Source: Ignavibacteria bacterium | Lineage (GTDB): Bacteria; Bacteroidota; Ignavibacteria; Kapaibacteriales; UBA4661 | NCBI GenBank assembly: GCA_014654705.1 | Contig: JACVZY010000110.1 | Coordinates: forward strand, 78,859-142,858 | Reading direction: 5' to 3' | Length of the DNA: 64,000 nt | Part shown: positions 1-10,400 of the stretch, one piece after another | How positions within the stretch are numbered: the stretch's first letter is position 1 | Layout of the letters: the number at the start of each line of letters is the position of its first letter | The notes under the pieces: model-generated | The model's database searches: none | The model's input: the letters and a program-made list of their open reading frames with translations, nothing else | Told to the model about the DNA's origin: nothing | Position numbers and translations under genes: made by a program

Positions 1-238
1 CCCGATAGTACTGAAGCGCCTCGCTGCGTGTGGGGCGGACGTTAACAGTCGTAAAAGGCAGTCCATCCAGCGAAAGAAGTTCCGGCGTGGAGAAAAACGT
101 CATGTTTGTCGGAAAACGTCGTATTGCGTCGGTAATACCGCCTTTTTCGATAACAATGTAAGATAGGCCTGCTTTTTGTGCTTCAATTGCACACGCAAGC
201 CCTGTAGGACCTGCTCCAATGATAACAATATCGTACAT
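1..238 (-). CDS. ypdA: YpdA-like FAD/NAD(P) oxidoreductase, 3' end outside window
   Basis: Only the first 79 codons are in the window, starting from the ATG at 236-238. The product begins MYDIVIIGAGPTG, a Rossmann dinucleotide-binding GxGxxG motif for FAD. It continues with FPTNMTFFSTPELL and a GLPF segment followed by RPTRSEALQYYR. That wording is typical of the YpdA family, which in bacillithiol users is the putative bacillithiol-disulfide reductase. Chlorobium is known to make N-methyl-bacillithiol, so the family fits the lineage. The gene lies 27 bp downstream of the PNPOx-like gene on the same strand, so the two are probably co-transcribed. The alternative is a generic thioredoxin-reductase-like flavoprotein; the C-terminal half needed to decide is missing. 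Confidence 0.75.
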   Translation of the reverse strand, partial: MYDIVIIGAGPTGLACAIEAQKAGLSYIVIEKGGITDAIRRFPTNMTFFSTPELLSLDGLPFTTVNVRPTRSEALQYYR

Positions 239-265
239 AACGTCATAAAACAATGTAAATTTTGA

Positions 266-832
266 CTACTGATTTATCAATGCAGGGAGTCCATCAATAC
301 TCACCGCATTATTTTTTGCTTTATACTCCGCAACGCCCTCTTCACCTTTGTGGAACGCCCATTTCTCCAGCACATCACGTTCACCGACGTAATCATAAAA
401 AGGAACACCAAACCCGCATGAATCCGTGATACGGTCAAGCTGAATACGAATAATCGAACGGATACCGGGGCGGTCAGGAAACTTTTCAGCGAGACCTTTA
501 TACGCAGTATTTTCCGGCGTTATGACCTCACCCTGCCCATACAATCGGACGATACGCGGCACTTTATCGAAGGAGCAGAACATTACCACAATACGACCGT
601 TTTCGCGCAAATGCGCAATCGTCTCCGCACCGCTTCCCGTCAAGTCTTGATACGCAACCGACGTTGGCGTGAGAATCCGAAAAGCTGCCGCATCCTTTGG
701 CGAGCAATTCACATGACCTTCGGCGGATAAAGGTGCCGTCGCCACGAAAAATATGTGCTGTGCGCCTACCCAAGCCCTCATTGCATCATCTATTTCTGCA
801 TACATTTTGCCCATGGTTGATACCTCCGTCAA
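266..832 (-). CDS. Pyridoxamine 5'-phosphate oxidase-like FMN-binding protein
   Basis: The 188-residue protein has the N-terminal split-barrel layout of the PNPOx-like flavin-binding superfamily: an early strand reading HIFFVATAPLSAEGHVN, then SPKDAAAF, then a segment with DLTGSGAETIAHLRENG and IVVMFCSF. These match the group that binds FMN or related flavins and reduces small molecules. It is not the biosynthetic PdxH, because the C-terminal PdxH signature is absent. There are alternative ATG starts at codons 7 and 10; the first is kept because nothing decides between them. Downstream by 27 bp is the YpdA-like reductase. Together these suggest a small redox unit, by inference. The substrate is unknown. 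Confidence 0.75.
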   Translation of the reverse strand: MTEVSTMGKMYAEIDDAMRAWVGAQHIFFVATAPLSAEGHVNCSPKDAAAFRILTPTSVAYQDLTGSGAETIAHLRENGRIVVMFCSFDKVPRIVRLYGQGEVITPENTAYKGLAEKFPDRPGIRSIIRIQLDRITDSCGFGVPFYDYVGERDVLEKWAFHKGEEGVAEYKAKNNAVSIDGLPALINQ

Positions 833-900
833 TCTCGTAAAAAACTGCGTTGTATTGTGAAACTATGTCGAATAAGACTTACGAAAAAGCGTTTTTTGGG

Positions 901-930
901 GAGTCCGACGCGAACTTCCGTTCGCACTCC
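901..930. repeat. Palindromic hairpin element, copy 1
   Basis: GCGAAC at 910-915 and GTTCGC at 920-925 form a perfect stem with a TTCC loop, extended outward by GAGT and ACTC. The same core, read on the other strand with a GGAA loop, recurs at 48327-48350. Neither copy is followed by a U-tract, so it does not look like a simple terminator. It sits between hslV and the PNPOx-like gene. A REP-like dispersed element is the best reading. Confidence 0.45.
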
Positions 931-956
931 GGGTCTATTTCTCATAAGCCCTCAGT

Positions 957-1532
957 TTATGAAAGCTGAAGAGTCTTCTCGCCCGCTGTGTCGAGGGTTT
1001 CGACAATAATATGATTATTGGTGTAGATGCAAATATCGGCTGCAATCGCCATTGATTTTTCGACAATTTCTTTTGCTTCAAAAGTCGTATTTGCTTGCAG
1101 GGCGCGTGCCGCCGAGAGCGCATACATACTACCGGAGCCGATAGCAACGATTTGATCGTCCGGCTCAATCACATCGCCCGTGCCGCTAATTATGAAGGCA
1201 TTTTGGTTGTTCATAGCAATAAGCATTGCTTCCAATCGGCGTAGATAGCGGTCTGTGCGCCAGTCGCGGGCAAGTTCGATAGCAGAGCGCGAAAGATTGC
1301 CTCGGTGCTGCTCCAGCTTTTCCTCAAAGCGCTGCATCAGGGTAAAAGCATCAGCGGTCGCACCGGCGAAGCCAACCATGACGGAATCGTTGTAGAGCTT
1401 GCGCAGTTTTTTTGCAGATTGCTTCATCACCGTCGCGCCGAGCGTTACTTGTCCGTCTGCGCCGAGGGCAGCTTTTCCGTCTCGAATAACGCCAATAACT
1501 GTTGTGGAGCGGATAATCGGGGTTTGTGCCAT
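957..1532 (-). CDS. hslV: HslV, peptidase subunit of the HslUV protease
   Basis: The 191-residue protein matches HslV end to end. A short propeptide, MAQTPIIRS, precedes the catalytic N-terminal Thr10 in STTVIGV. Next come [42 protein letters not shown], an IAIGSG-like [10 protein letters not shown] and [10 protein letters not shown], all hallmark blocks. HslV forms two stacked hexameric rings that degrade proteins unfolded by the AAA+ ATPase HslU in the cytoplasm. The start is set at 1532, where the propeptide has a family-like length; the open frame runs 41 codons further upstream without similarity. hslU is not adjacent on either side, so HslU must be encoded elsewhere if the complex works here. 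Confidence 0.95.
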   Translation of the reverse strand: MAQTPIIRSTTVIGVIRDGKAALGADGQVTLGATVMKQSAKKLRKLYNDSVMVGFAGATADAFTLMQRFEEKLEQHRGNLSRSAIELARDWRTDRYLRRLEAMLIAMNNQNAFIISGTGDVIEPDDQIVAIGSGSMYALSAARALQANTTFEAKEIVEKSMAIAADICIYTNNHIIVETLDTAGEKTLQLS

Positions 1533-1896
1533 AGTAAACGTTCTTGATGTATAGAGTGTTTGTTTGCTTGGCGCAGCAAACATTATGTTCGCTGTTCCAC
1601 GTATAATATAAGTTTCAATTTGCACTTTTCTTGGCTTTCGGCAAAACAGGAACAAAACTTGGGGAGCAGTCTTAAACCTTTTTTTTCTCCAAGCCGCTCC
1701 AATAAATGTTCACCACGCCAACAAAAACACGGAAAATTTCTTTTTATGAACACGCTTTTGTTGTAAATTCGCCATCGGGAACACTAATGAACTTTCACAC
1801 ACATTTTGTGAATATATTGAACGCTCTTGTAAGCTGACAACCTCAATAAATACCCGAAGTAACGACGCTATTTCTCACACTTTTGGAGCATTTTCC
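1533..1896. other. Divergent intergenic region between hslV and the YfiR-like gene
   Basis: This 364-bp gap should hold the promoters of both flanking genes, which are transcribed outwards. It is AT-rich, especially on the right. A TAAATTCG sequence near 1763 is one mismatch from the Bacteroidota -7 element TAnnTTTG, but no well-spaced TTTG lies upstream of it. A half-site resembling the TetR motif of the 48-51 kb region (TTGAACGCT near 1817) has no matching right half. I see no small gene, RNA or terminator in it. Confidence 0.4.
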
Positions 1897-2406
1897 ATGA
1901 AACGATTCCTACAAAGCCTCAGCGCAGCACTTGCTATCGCTGTTACCACGTTTGCCGCAAGCACCGCCTCTGTGCTTGCTCAAGACCTAGACGTTCCGCC
2001 TCAGTTGCAAGCTGCTATTTTCAAAAAAGTATTCGCCTATGTCAAAATCGGTCCCCCGAAAATCACCATCGTACACTCGGCTGCGGGTGCAAAGTCCAAA
2101 GATGATTTGACAGCGCAGTTCAAAAACGTTGGCTTGGAAGTGGACGCGGTCGAAGAAGGTAATGCCGGCAAAGCAAGTGGCAACGTGGTCTATCTCGTTC
2201 CGGGTGTGTCCGCCAGCGCTGCAAAAAAAGTGGGTAAAAAATTTATTATTACCTGCAGCAAAGATTTCATCACCGACGGCGTGGCAATGATGGCTATTGT
2301 GAACGCAGGCGGCAAGCCATCACTTCTTGCAAACACTACCGCTATTGGCGGCGCAGGCATTGAGGTTGACCCACAGCTTTTCCGCATTGCCAGCCAAGTG
2401 AAGTAA
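1897..2406 (+). CDS. YfiR-like (DUF4154) periplasmic protein
   Basis: A 169-residue exported protein. The signal peptide runs from MKRFLQSLSAALAIAV to about residue 28 (VLAQD). The mature part resembles YfiR/DUF4154 proteins: it starts with a helix, PPQLQAAIFKKVFAYVK; it has an alternating alpha/beta middle with VVYLVPGVSASAAKKVGKKF; and it ends with NAGGKPSLLANTTAIGGAGIEVDPQLFRIASQVK, like the family's terminal block of a small-residue loop followed by SxQLLRIA. YfiR in Pseudomonas is a periplasmic repressor of a diguanylate cyclase, but here no cyclase is adjacent, so the role is open. A strong bidirectional terminator follows at 2431. The family assignment is from recognisable blocks only. 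Confidence 0.6.
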   Translation: MKRFLQSLSAALAIAVTTFAASTASVLAQDLDVPPQLQAAIFKKVFAYVKIGPPKITIVHSAAGAKSKDDLTAQFKNVGLEVDAVEEGNAGKASGNVVYLVPGVSASAAKKVGKKFIITCSKDFITDGVAMMAIVNAGGKPSLLANTTAIGGAGIEVDPQLFRIASQVK

Positions 2407-2430
2407 ATTTCTTGTAAGCGATTAAACGCT

Positions 2431-2472
2431 AAAAGCCCGATATTTTCTATCACGGAAAGTATCGGGTTTTTT
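2431..2472. terminator. Bidirectional rho-independent terminator
   Basis: CCCGATA and TATCGGG form a stem around a short loop. A T-run follows on the plus strand and CTTTT follows on the minus strand. It lies between the convergent YfiR-like and BamA-like genes and can serve both. Confidence 0.8.
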
Positions 2473-2478
2473 ATGCCC

Positions 2479-4212
2479 TTATTCCACAAAGCGCTGCGTG
2501 GCAATCAAGCGTTGCTGCCGAGCGGGAAAATCATCAAAGAGCGTAAACGCCTCGCGCGTGGAGAGAATCACCTGCCCAAAACGCCCAAGTTCGGGCACAA
2601 ACGCGAGATCGAGCCGTAAAATGCCATCGGTGCCGGTGGAGGATAGGAATGCCGGGTAGCGCAGGCGCAAGCCTGCGCCATACGAAGCACCGCCAAAGAA
2701 AATATTTGACGTGAGTCCCTGTGATACATCGAAAAACAAAGTTCCTGAAAGCCTGTATGCACCGAAATCTGCAAGTGCAAGCCCCCGCAATTCCACATTC
2801 AAAGAAGCACCTCCGAAGCGGCCCGCAAGCGTGTTTGCACCATAGCCACGTGTACCGAAATCATTATCAAAAACTGTAAAGCCACCATTCGGCAGTATAG
2901 CAAGCAAGCGGCTGGCAAGGATTATCTCATTCCCCAATGCCGCGTGTAATTTGATTTCGCCGCGTGCTAAATTTTCCCCAAGAGCTTCACCACGAACGCT
3001 GAAATACAGTCTTTTACCAACCATGATAGAACCACCGGCACGAGCAGTAAGGAAAATAGAAGTTCGATTCAGGCTAAGAAAAAAAGATTGAGAAGGAACG
3101 CCCATACCGCTCGAAATCTCAAAACCGCTTATCAACCCACCTTGAGCATAAAAACCCACTGGAATAGCTGTACCAAGCGTTTTTGCAATAATATGAGGCG
3201 ATGCTCCCCATAGTCTATCGTCCAAAAGTGCCGCCGTGCGATGTTCTGTGCCAACTTCAGCAAGACCAAGTACGCATTGTTCGAGCGAATTACTCCTGAA
3301 ATCGCTATTCTCGCGCCTTGTCCAGTCCGCTTGCACCGTCCCGCTCAGAAAAAAATCAGTATCCCAATACGAACCGCGCACAATTCCTGTGGAATTAAAG
3401 CGCCATGAGTCAAACGTTTGCAGGGCGAATGCTGCCGGATTCAGTGCTGAGGCAGTTTCTGAAGGAAAATAACGAAACTCCATTCCGCCGTGATGCGATA
3501 TATTCACCGACCATTCGTTATACTGCTGCTTTTCACTGGCGGGCGAAAGAATGGAAAACTCTTGCGAATTCCGAAAGCGATGCGCTACCAGACTCGCTTC
3601 CAAGGTCATGGGAATTGTCTCATCGCTTTCTTGTACACGCCATTTGGCGCGGACAGCTCCCTGCCAACCAATCGCGTTTTCGCTTCGATACACAAGACTT
3701 GTTTCAAGGGCTATCCCCGTGCCGCCTACATTACTCAGACTTGCTCCTACGCCGCTCATAGCGGCTCCACCACCTGTTTCCAAGACCAGATACGGCGCGA
3801 TGCTTGGACGCTCAAAGAGCGATAGCACCACGTCAACCTCCCTCGGCGAGAGCTGCGGATGCTCTTTCTCACGGACGGTATCCAAGCGTGTTTCCATGCG
3901 GCTAAAAAGCCCTGTTGCCCGCAGGTTCGACTCCGTTTGCTCAATCGTCGCTGCATCAGCCACCGAGCCATCGCCGAGCAAAATTTCATTCACAAAAAGA
4001 TTATCCGACGGCGAGCGATGAAGCGGCAACAACGGCACGGCAAAGAGCGGCATAGTAAAACGCTTCGGCGCAAAGGAACGATACGCTGACTTGCGAATGG
4101 ACAAATCCGATGATGTTAAGACGGGCGACGGATAGGGTGAAAACTGCTGTGCAAGGCATAAGTAAGGGGACACAAAGCCAAGCGAAAAGGCAAATATTCT
4201 GAGATTCGGCAT
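2479..4212 (-). CDS. BamA/TamA-like outer membrane beta-barrel protein with POTRA-like domain
   Basis: The product is about 577 residues. A signal peptide, MPNLRIFAFSLGFVSPYLCLAQQ, decides the start at 4212; an in-frame ATG seven codons earlier (4233) is the alternative. Residues about 70-145 look like one POTRA unit: NLFVNEILLGDGSVADAATI, then LRATGLFSRMETRL, then VDVVLSLFERP. The rest has alternating amphipathic strands rich in G, aromatic residues and R/E. It includes FGTRGYGANTLAGRFGG, which resembles the conserved RGY-type segment of Omp85 proteins, and ends in a short strand. This fits an Omp85-superfamily protein in the outer membrane. One POTRA-like unit and modest length argue against it being the essential BamA. 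It is transcribed alone and convergent with the YfiR-like gene. Confidence 0.65.
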   Translation of the reverse strand: MPNLRIFAFSLGFVSPYLCLAQQFSPYPSPVLTSSDLSIRKSAYRSFAPKRFTMPLFAVPLLPLHRSPSDNLFVNEILLGDGSVADAATIEQTESNLRATGLFSRMETRLDTVREKEHPQLSPREVDVVLSLFERPSIAPYLVLETGGGAAMSGVGASLSNVGGTGIALETSLVYRSENAIGWQGAVRAKWRVQESDETIPMTLEASLVAHRFRNSQEFSILSPASEKQQYNEWSVNISHHGGMEFRYFPSETASALNPAAFALQTFDSWRFNSTGIVRGSYWDTDFFLSGTVQADWTRRENSDFRSNSLEQCVLGLAEVGTEHRTAALLDDRLWGASPHIIAKTLGTAIPVGFYAQGGLISGFEISSGMGVPSQSFFLSLNRTSIFLTARAGGSIMVGKRLYFSVRGEALGENLARGEIKLHAALGNEIILASRLLAILPNGGFTVFDNDFGTRGYGANTLAGRFGGASLNVELRGLALADFGAYRLSGTLFFDVSQGLTSNIFFGGASYGAGLRLRYPAFLSSTGTDGILRLDLAFVPELGRFGQVILSTREAFTLFDDFPARQQRLIATQRFVE

Positions 4213-4320
4213 AAAAACACGATTCTCCGGCATTGTACAACAAACAATTTGAGGAGCGTTGGGTCGCTATCGTGTTTCCTTCGGGGAAGTGAGCAAAAGA
4301 GTGAGAGAACAAATATACGA

Positions 4321-4360
4321 AAAAACCCGATAAACACGTATTTATCGGGTTTGATTTTTT
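4321..4360 (-). terminator. Rho-independent terminator of the giant surface-protein gene
   Basis: CCCGATAAA at 4326-4334 pairs with TTTATCGGG at 4341-4349. On the minus strand the stem is followed by a U-run, just past the stop at 4409. A T-run on the other side may make it bidirectional. Confidence 0.8.
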
Positions 4361-4408
4361 TGGGGGCTTGAATTCAATCTACCTCGGCTTCTATCACGGC
4401 TTTGGCTT

Positions 4409-7400
4409 TTACCGAATCACTTGCAGTTTTTCCGTTAAAACTTCGGTGTTCGTGGTGAGCCGCACAAGATAGGTGCCGCTTGGCAAATCACTAATGCGAA
4501 TGCGTGTGGTATATTCTCCGGCATTTGCTTCGCCTGTGCGGATACGCTTGACAACTTGCCCTTGCATATCTAAGACATCCAGCGAGATACTTCCCTGCTC
4601 TGCCACCGTGTAGCGAATATCAGTTTCGTTGCTTGCCGGATTCGGCTGAATTGCCGTGAGAAGCGAACCTGTCGCCGCAGGCGTAATCAGGCGCGTACCG
4701 CCCGCACGCGAGACCGTAGCTGTAAAGGTATTTGTTATCGGCGCTTCCTCAATAAAGACCTTTGTTGTTCGTTGTCCGGGTCTGCCCCATATTAATTGCT
4801 CATACACAAGTGCTGTCTCAGTAACGCTTCCGGCAACCGCGCGGCATGGAATGGAGTCAATCAAGACCGAATCGCGCCGCACCGAAGGACGCGCACGCGA
4901 AGGATAAATTCTTGGTAAACCTTCCGGTGGGAAAAGCTGAACGCGGCTTATTGAGTTAAGAGGTGCAGAGTTCGGTAGATTTTCGGTATAGGCGTCAGGA
5001 TTGAGCGCAAGCACATTTCGGTCGAAGCGCACCGTGCCGTATATAATCTGCTGGAATTGTGTTGTTATGGTCGGTAAGGTTGCTCTTGTGTAATACACCT
5101 CCAACTGGATAGCACTTCCGGGAGCGGCTTTTTCTTGACCTCTGGCGGTGCGTACCGCCACTTCGGCATAGAAATCGGTTGCGAGTGGTAAAATAGCATT
5201 TGCAGCCAACGAACCAACGCTACTATCGCGGCGAATAGCGCTATTGTCAACGTCAGCCACCACTTTCAGTCGGGCAGCCAGCCGCCCGCTTAGGGTTGGC
5301 TCACAACGAATAATCAGCGCTGTTGTGTCGCCCGGTCCCAGATACAGTGGCGCTTGGAAAGCAAGAGTCGAAAATGAGTTTCGGACATTATTTTGAATCT
5401 CAACCCTGCTAATGGTGATAACATTCGTATTTGCCCCTGCCGTCGCCGTTGTCACACGCGGTAAACGGTTAATGAGCAGCACAGCAGCGCGTGTTCGTTT
5501 ATTCACGCGCACAAGGTCGAAATCGGTATCCACGACTTTAAGTGGCGTTCCGTCACCTTGCAAGATATTGGCAAAATTGACTGTTCTGAGTTCGCCACCC
5601 ACAACGGTTCGGTACTGAATCGTAACCGTTCCGAGCTTCCGCCCCGCCGTACGCGGCGAGAATTTGACGGGAATGTTAATACTGCTGCCCGGCTGAAGGG
5701 GGAAATTATTCCCAATTTCTTGTAAAAGCTCAAAGCTGTTCTCGCTGTCGCTGATACGCAGTTGAGCAATGCTTATCGTTGCGGTGGTGTTGCTTATGAG
5801 CACCAAATCACGCCGCACCTCATCGCCAACCGGTGTGCGGGGGAAGCGTGGAATGACTGCCGCAATTTCAATATTTTGCGCAACCGTTACAAACGGATTC
5901 CATACCGACCACGGGGCAATTCCCGTGATGTTGCGCCCACGCACACGCCAGTAGTATAGCGTCTCATAGCGCACACCAGGCAGACGGTAGGCAGTGTCGC
6001 TCACGCTCACGGTCAACGTATCGCGCCCTGAAAGAAGCTGAACGTCATAGACGCTTGCATCCGTCGTGCGCGTCCATGAGAGCGAAGCTGTCGTAACGAT
6101 ATTGGTAATACTGTCTAGTGGGAAAATTGGCTCGGGTATTTCTCTAGGCGGCACGGGTACACCGGCAGAATCAATACGGATTGGACGAGTGTACAGCGTC
6201 AACGAGCGAAGCTCGGGAAGCGTATTGGTTACGCGGCAGGTGTATGTGCCACTTGATGCGGAAGTAAAGGGAAAAATAAATGTGCTATCGCGCAGTACCC
6301 CACTCACCGCAACCTCGCCCTGCTGCGTCTGACGGAACCACTGGTAACGATTCGCCGTTCCGCCTGTATTGACCGCGAGGCGCACAGGAATACTGATAAT
6401 TGCCCCGATACGCTGCGCCTCACCGATACTGTCTTGCGGGACAATAGCAAGCGTGTCAATGAGCGCGTTTGTTTCAAGCGAAGAGAAATCAAGACGATTA
6501 TCGGCAACGTTGAGGTTATTCAAAAGGCGAACACGCAAGAGATTGGGCAAAACGGTGATGCGGTTGCCGGCAATACCAAAACGCGCAAGTGCAGCAAAAT
6601 TCTCAAATGTACCCGGCACAGCGCCAGTGAATCTATTACTATCCAGCCACAACGTTTCCAGACTATCCAAGCTGCTCAGGGATTCCGGCAACGTTCCATC
6701 CAACTGATTCGACCGCAATGACAAGTACCGCAAGCGGCGCAGCTGGCTCAGTTCGCCCGGCAGCGCTCCGGTGAAACCGTTTCCGCCCAAGTTCAGCACC
6801 CGCAGACTATCCAAACTCAGAAGTGTTTGAATGGGTAATGCGCCTGAGAGCCTATTATTTGCCGCAGCAAGTACGGTCAATTTGCGGAGGGTGCGGAAAT
6901 TATCCGGTATCGTTCCTGAGATGCGATTGCTCGATACATCAAACTCTTGCAAGTTTGGAGTGGAAGCCAGCGCAGCTACTTTCCGCGTAGTAGCACCAAA
7001 GGTTGTGGGAATAGCGCCAACAAGTTGATTGTTGTTCAACCGCACTATCCGCAGGCTGGTCAGATTGCCCAAAAACGCAGGGATGGAGTCCGCAAGCGCA
7101 TTGGAAGAGAGGTTCAGTTCCTGCAAATTCACTGCATTTTCGAGTGAGCGCGGAATACGACCACTCAGGGAATTATTCGCCACCGAAAGAACACGCAAGT
7201 TCGGCACATTACCGATACTATCGGGCAGTACACCGCTCAGGCGCATTCCACTAACGTTTAATTCTTCCAAGCGCCGGAAATTGGTGATGTAGCTTGGGAA
7301 CGTACCAGTAAGAGGATTGCCACTCAAATTCAAGGTACGCAGCGCTGTCAAAAATTGCAAAGCAAGTGGCAGCGAGCCTTGTGCGTTATTCTGAGGCAGC

Positions 7401-10400
7401 GACAACCCCACAACCCGTCCCCGCGTGGCAGAATCAGTGCCCACCGTTACACCGAACCATTGTGAAATTGGTCGTAGGGTAAGCCAATTAACATTGAGTT
7501 TCCAGCCCGAACCAACCGTGCGGCGATAAATTTCCACCAATGCCAAGGAATCGGCTTGAATGCTGGTAACAATGCTAAAGAGGTTATTGACGCGCGTCGT
7601 GCCCTGCTCCGCCTGAATGGTAATCGGCAAATCAAATCCTAGCGGCGAAGCGGGGTCTATCACAACGGTCAGTTGATTGGGCGAGTCTTGGGTAACACGA
7701 AAAGCTGGAGTTGCGCCCAAGAGTACTTGCCTTGTACCGTTTAAGTTGTTGCCACGAATAATGAAGGTCGAGCCGGGTAGCCCGAATGTTGGTTCGACCT
7801 GCGCGATATTGGGGGGCGGCAGGTATGTTATCGGCAGGGGTGAGCGAGCAAATCCGCCTGATGTGCCAATGACAATTGTTCCGCTCGTGGCATTCGCGGG
7901 CATGATAAAGGTCAGTTGTCCATTGGTAACAACGCGGAATTCTTGGAAATCAAGAATCTGGTTATCGTTGACAATTTGCAGAACATTAGCATCGTTGAAG
8001 TTTTCCCCTACCACGGTGATGAGCGTTCCTGTTGTTGCCGCTGTTGGAGTAAATCCGCTAATTATCGGTGGCGGAGCAATATTCTGAAATACTCCCGGAG
8101 CAACACTTGTGCCTCCCAAAGCAGTAACAGAGACAATACCGGCAGTTGAAATCCGTGCTGTTTCGGCGATAATGAGCGAATCGGAAACAACCTGAAAATT
8201 CGCCGCCGTTACGCCCGCAATACGCACATTAGCGATAGCTGCAACGGTAAAATTTCGCCCTAAAATTTGAACAATCGTTCCTGTCGTTCCCGATAGCGGC
8301 GTAAATTTGCTCACAATCGGTGCCGGTACTATCGTTACAGTAAAAGAACTTGTTGTCGTACCGCCCGGCGTGATGACGGTAATTGGATATTGCCCCGGAG
8401 AAAGACTTCGCGGCACAACAACGCTCATCGCCCGAATAGTTGAGACCGTTACATCCGCAGCCGTAACATTCCCAAAGCGGACTTCGGGTATCGCCACAAA
8501 GCCAAAACCTTCTAACTCCAAGGTAGCACCCGTTCCCAAGATAGGGGGCGTGGCTTTGGTTATGAGCGGCGGCGGTGCAAACGTAAAGACCGTTGCGGAG
8601 GTGATTATTCCGGCAGGCGTAAAAATTTCAACAAAACCAGTTGCTCCTGTGCTAATAACTGCTGTCAACCGGTTACTATTATTCAAGGTAAATTGTGTTT
8701 TCACGCCGCCAAAGCGGACTTCGGACACTTGCAAGAAGCCTGTCCCGCTCACTGTTACAAGCGTGCCTTCCGGTGCAACAGATGGTGCAATGTCGGTAAT
8801 GCGGGGCGGCGGAATGAAGGTAAACGTAGAAATTGTTGCCGCAGTTCCACCCGGGGTAACGACACGAAGCGAGCCGGTTGTCGCATTGCGAGGAACAATA
8901 GCAGTAATATCTGTCGGCGAATTGATAATCACTGTTTGCGCAGGAACACCTCCAAATGTGACCGTCGGCGGTGTGTTGTAGAGCGTCCCACCAAAGCGTG
9001 TGCCGATGATACGCACAGGAGTGCCGGGCGTGCCGAGCACAGGAAAAAAATTGGTAATCGTCGGTGGTAGCACGTAGGTAAGCGTTGTTACCGATGCCGT
9101 AGAGCCACCTTGCGCTGTAACACTTAACGCCACAGAGACAGCATTGACAAAGCCGGGGTCAGCAACAACCGAGGCAGGAAGAACTGCCGTTATCCGCGTC
9201 GGCGAGAGAACATTATAGGTCGCTGCCGTTACCGAGCCAATACCGACACGGGTAACTCCAATAAAATTTGAGCCGGAGATGAGTACTGTTGCACCGGAGC
9301 CAACAACTATCGGCGCTACAGCAGAAATATTCGGACCCGGCACGGTGTTGCCAATCCGAAAAGCCAACGTACTCTGCATCGTCGGCAGTCCGACGGGCGC
9401 AGTCGATGTAAGCTGTGTATTACTGAAGAGCGTAGCAGACAGCGGTGCGTAATCGCCTGCGGCAGAATTAGCAACGACTATAACATTAGAGGCAACAAGA
9501 TTTGTGTCACTGAGTTGCACACGAAAACTTGCAACACCGGTAATAGTTGTTAGCGTAGCTGTCCACAAATGTCCGTTGGATGCGAACGAGGCAATTTGAT
9601 TACTTGTTCCCCCCGTAAAGGCAATTTGCGGTGTCAAGGCAATGCCTGGCGTTGCATCTGCGGTGGGAGCAGCCGTCACAGGATTAATCAAACTAAAAGG
9701 CATAAACCGTCCGGCAGCCCCAACGGGATAGAAATAAACACTCGCGCTGGTGCGGATAGTACGCTGCAAAGTTCCTTGCACGTAAGCACTCGTAGAGCCT
9801 CCCACAAGCGAGGTGGCATTAGAACTGAGCAAGATAACACGATTTCCAACCGAAGGCGTAATTGTGCCGCGCTGCAGACCAAGCAATGTTGTCGTGATAT
9901 TTGGATACGCGCCTTCGGGACCAACGACCAAGTTACTTCGTAAATCCACATTGGTGGGGCGGTTCAGGGTGAAATTCCGCAAATAAGCGTTACCCGTCAG
10001 TGCATTGTCAGGAGAGATAAAAAAATTGCTTATGGGCGTAGTGCTGGTGCTGTCTATAATAATGTCAACCGTACCGACTTCAGGATTTTCGACACCAAAG
10101 GTTGGTACACCTGCTTGAGTCAGGATATTACCCTTTAACGTCAAGGTGGTATTTTGTTTGAGTCCTACAATCGGTCGTGTGGCAGCAGCGCTGGGCGCAA
10201 TAGAGAGTGTTCCGAAAATTGTGCGCGTGCCATTGAAATACACTTGCCCTGCACCACTCATTGTTACAGACACACTTCCACGCATTATCGCAGGCAACTC
10301 GGCGCCCACAACAGCAATCAGACCTGTTCCGAAATACTCAAGCGTGGCGTTACCGGAGGCGTATTGGACGGTTCCGGAAGCCATCACGGCTGAAGCCCGC

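Noticed and set aside
8307..8981. A 224-codon plus-strand frame opposite the giant surface-protein gene
   Set aside because: It is a shadow of the repetitive IPT coding sequence; V/T/P-rich and without start signal.
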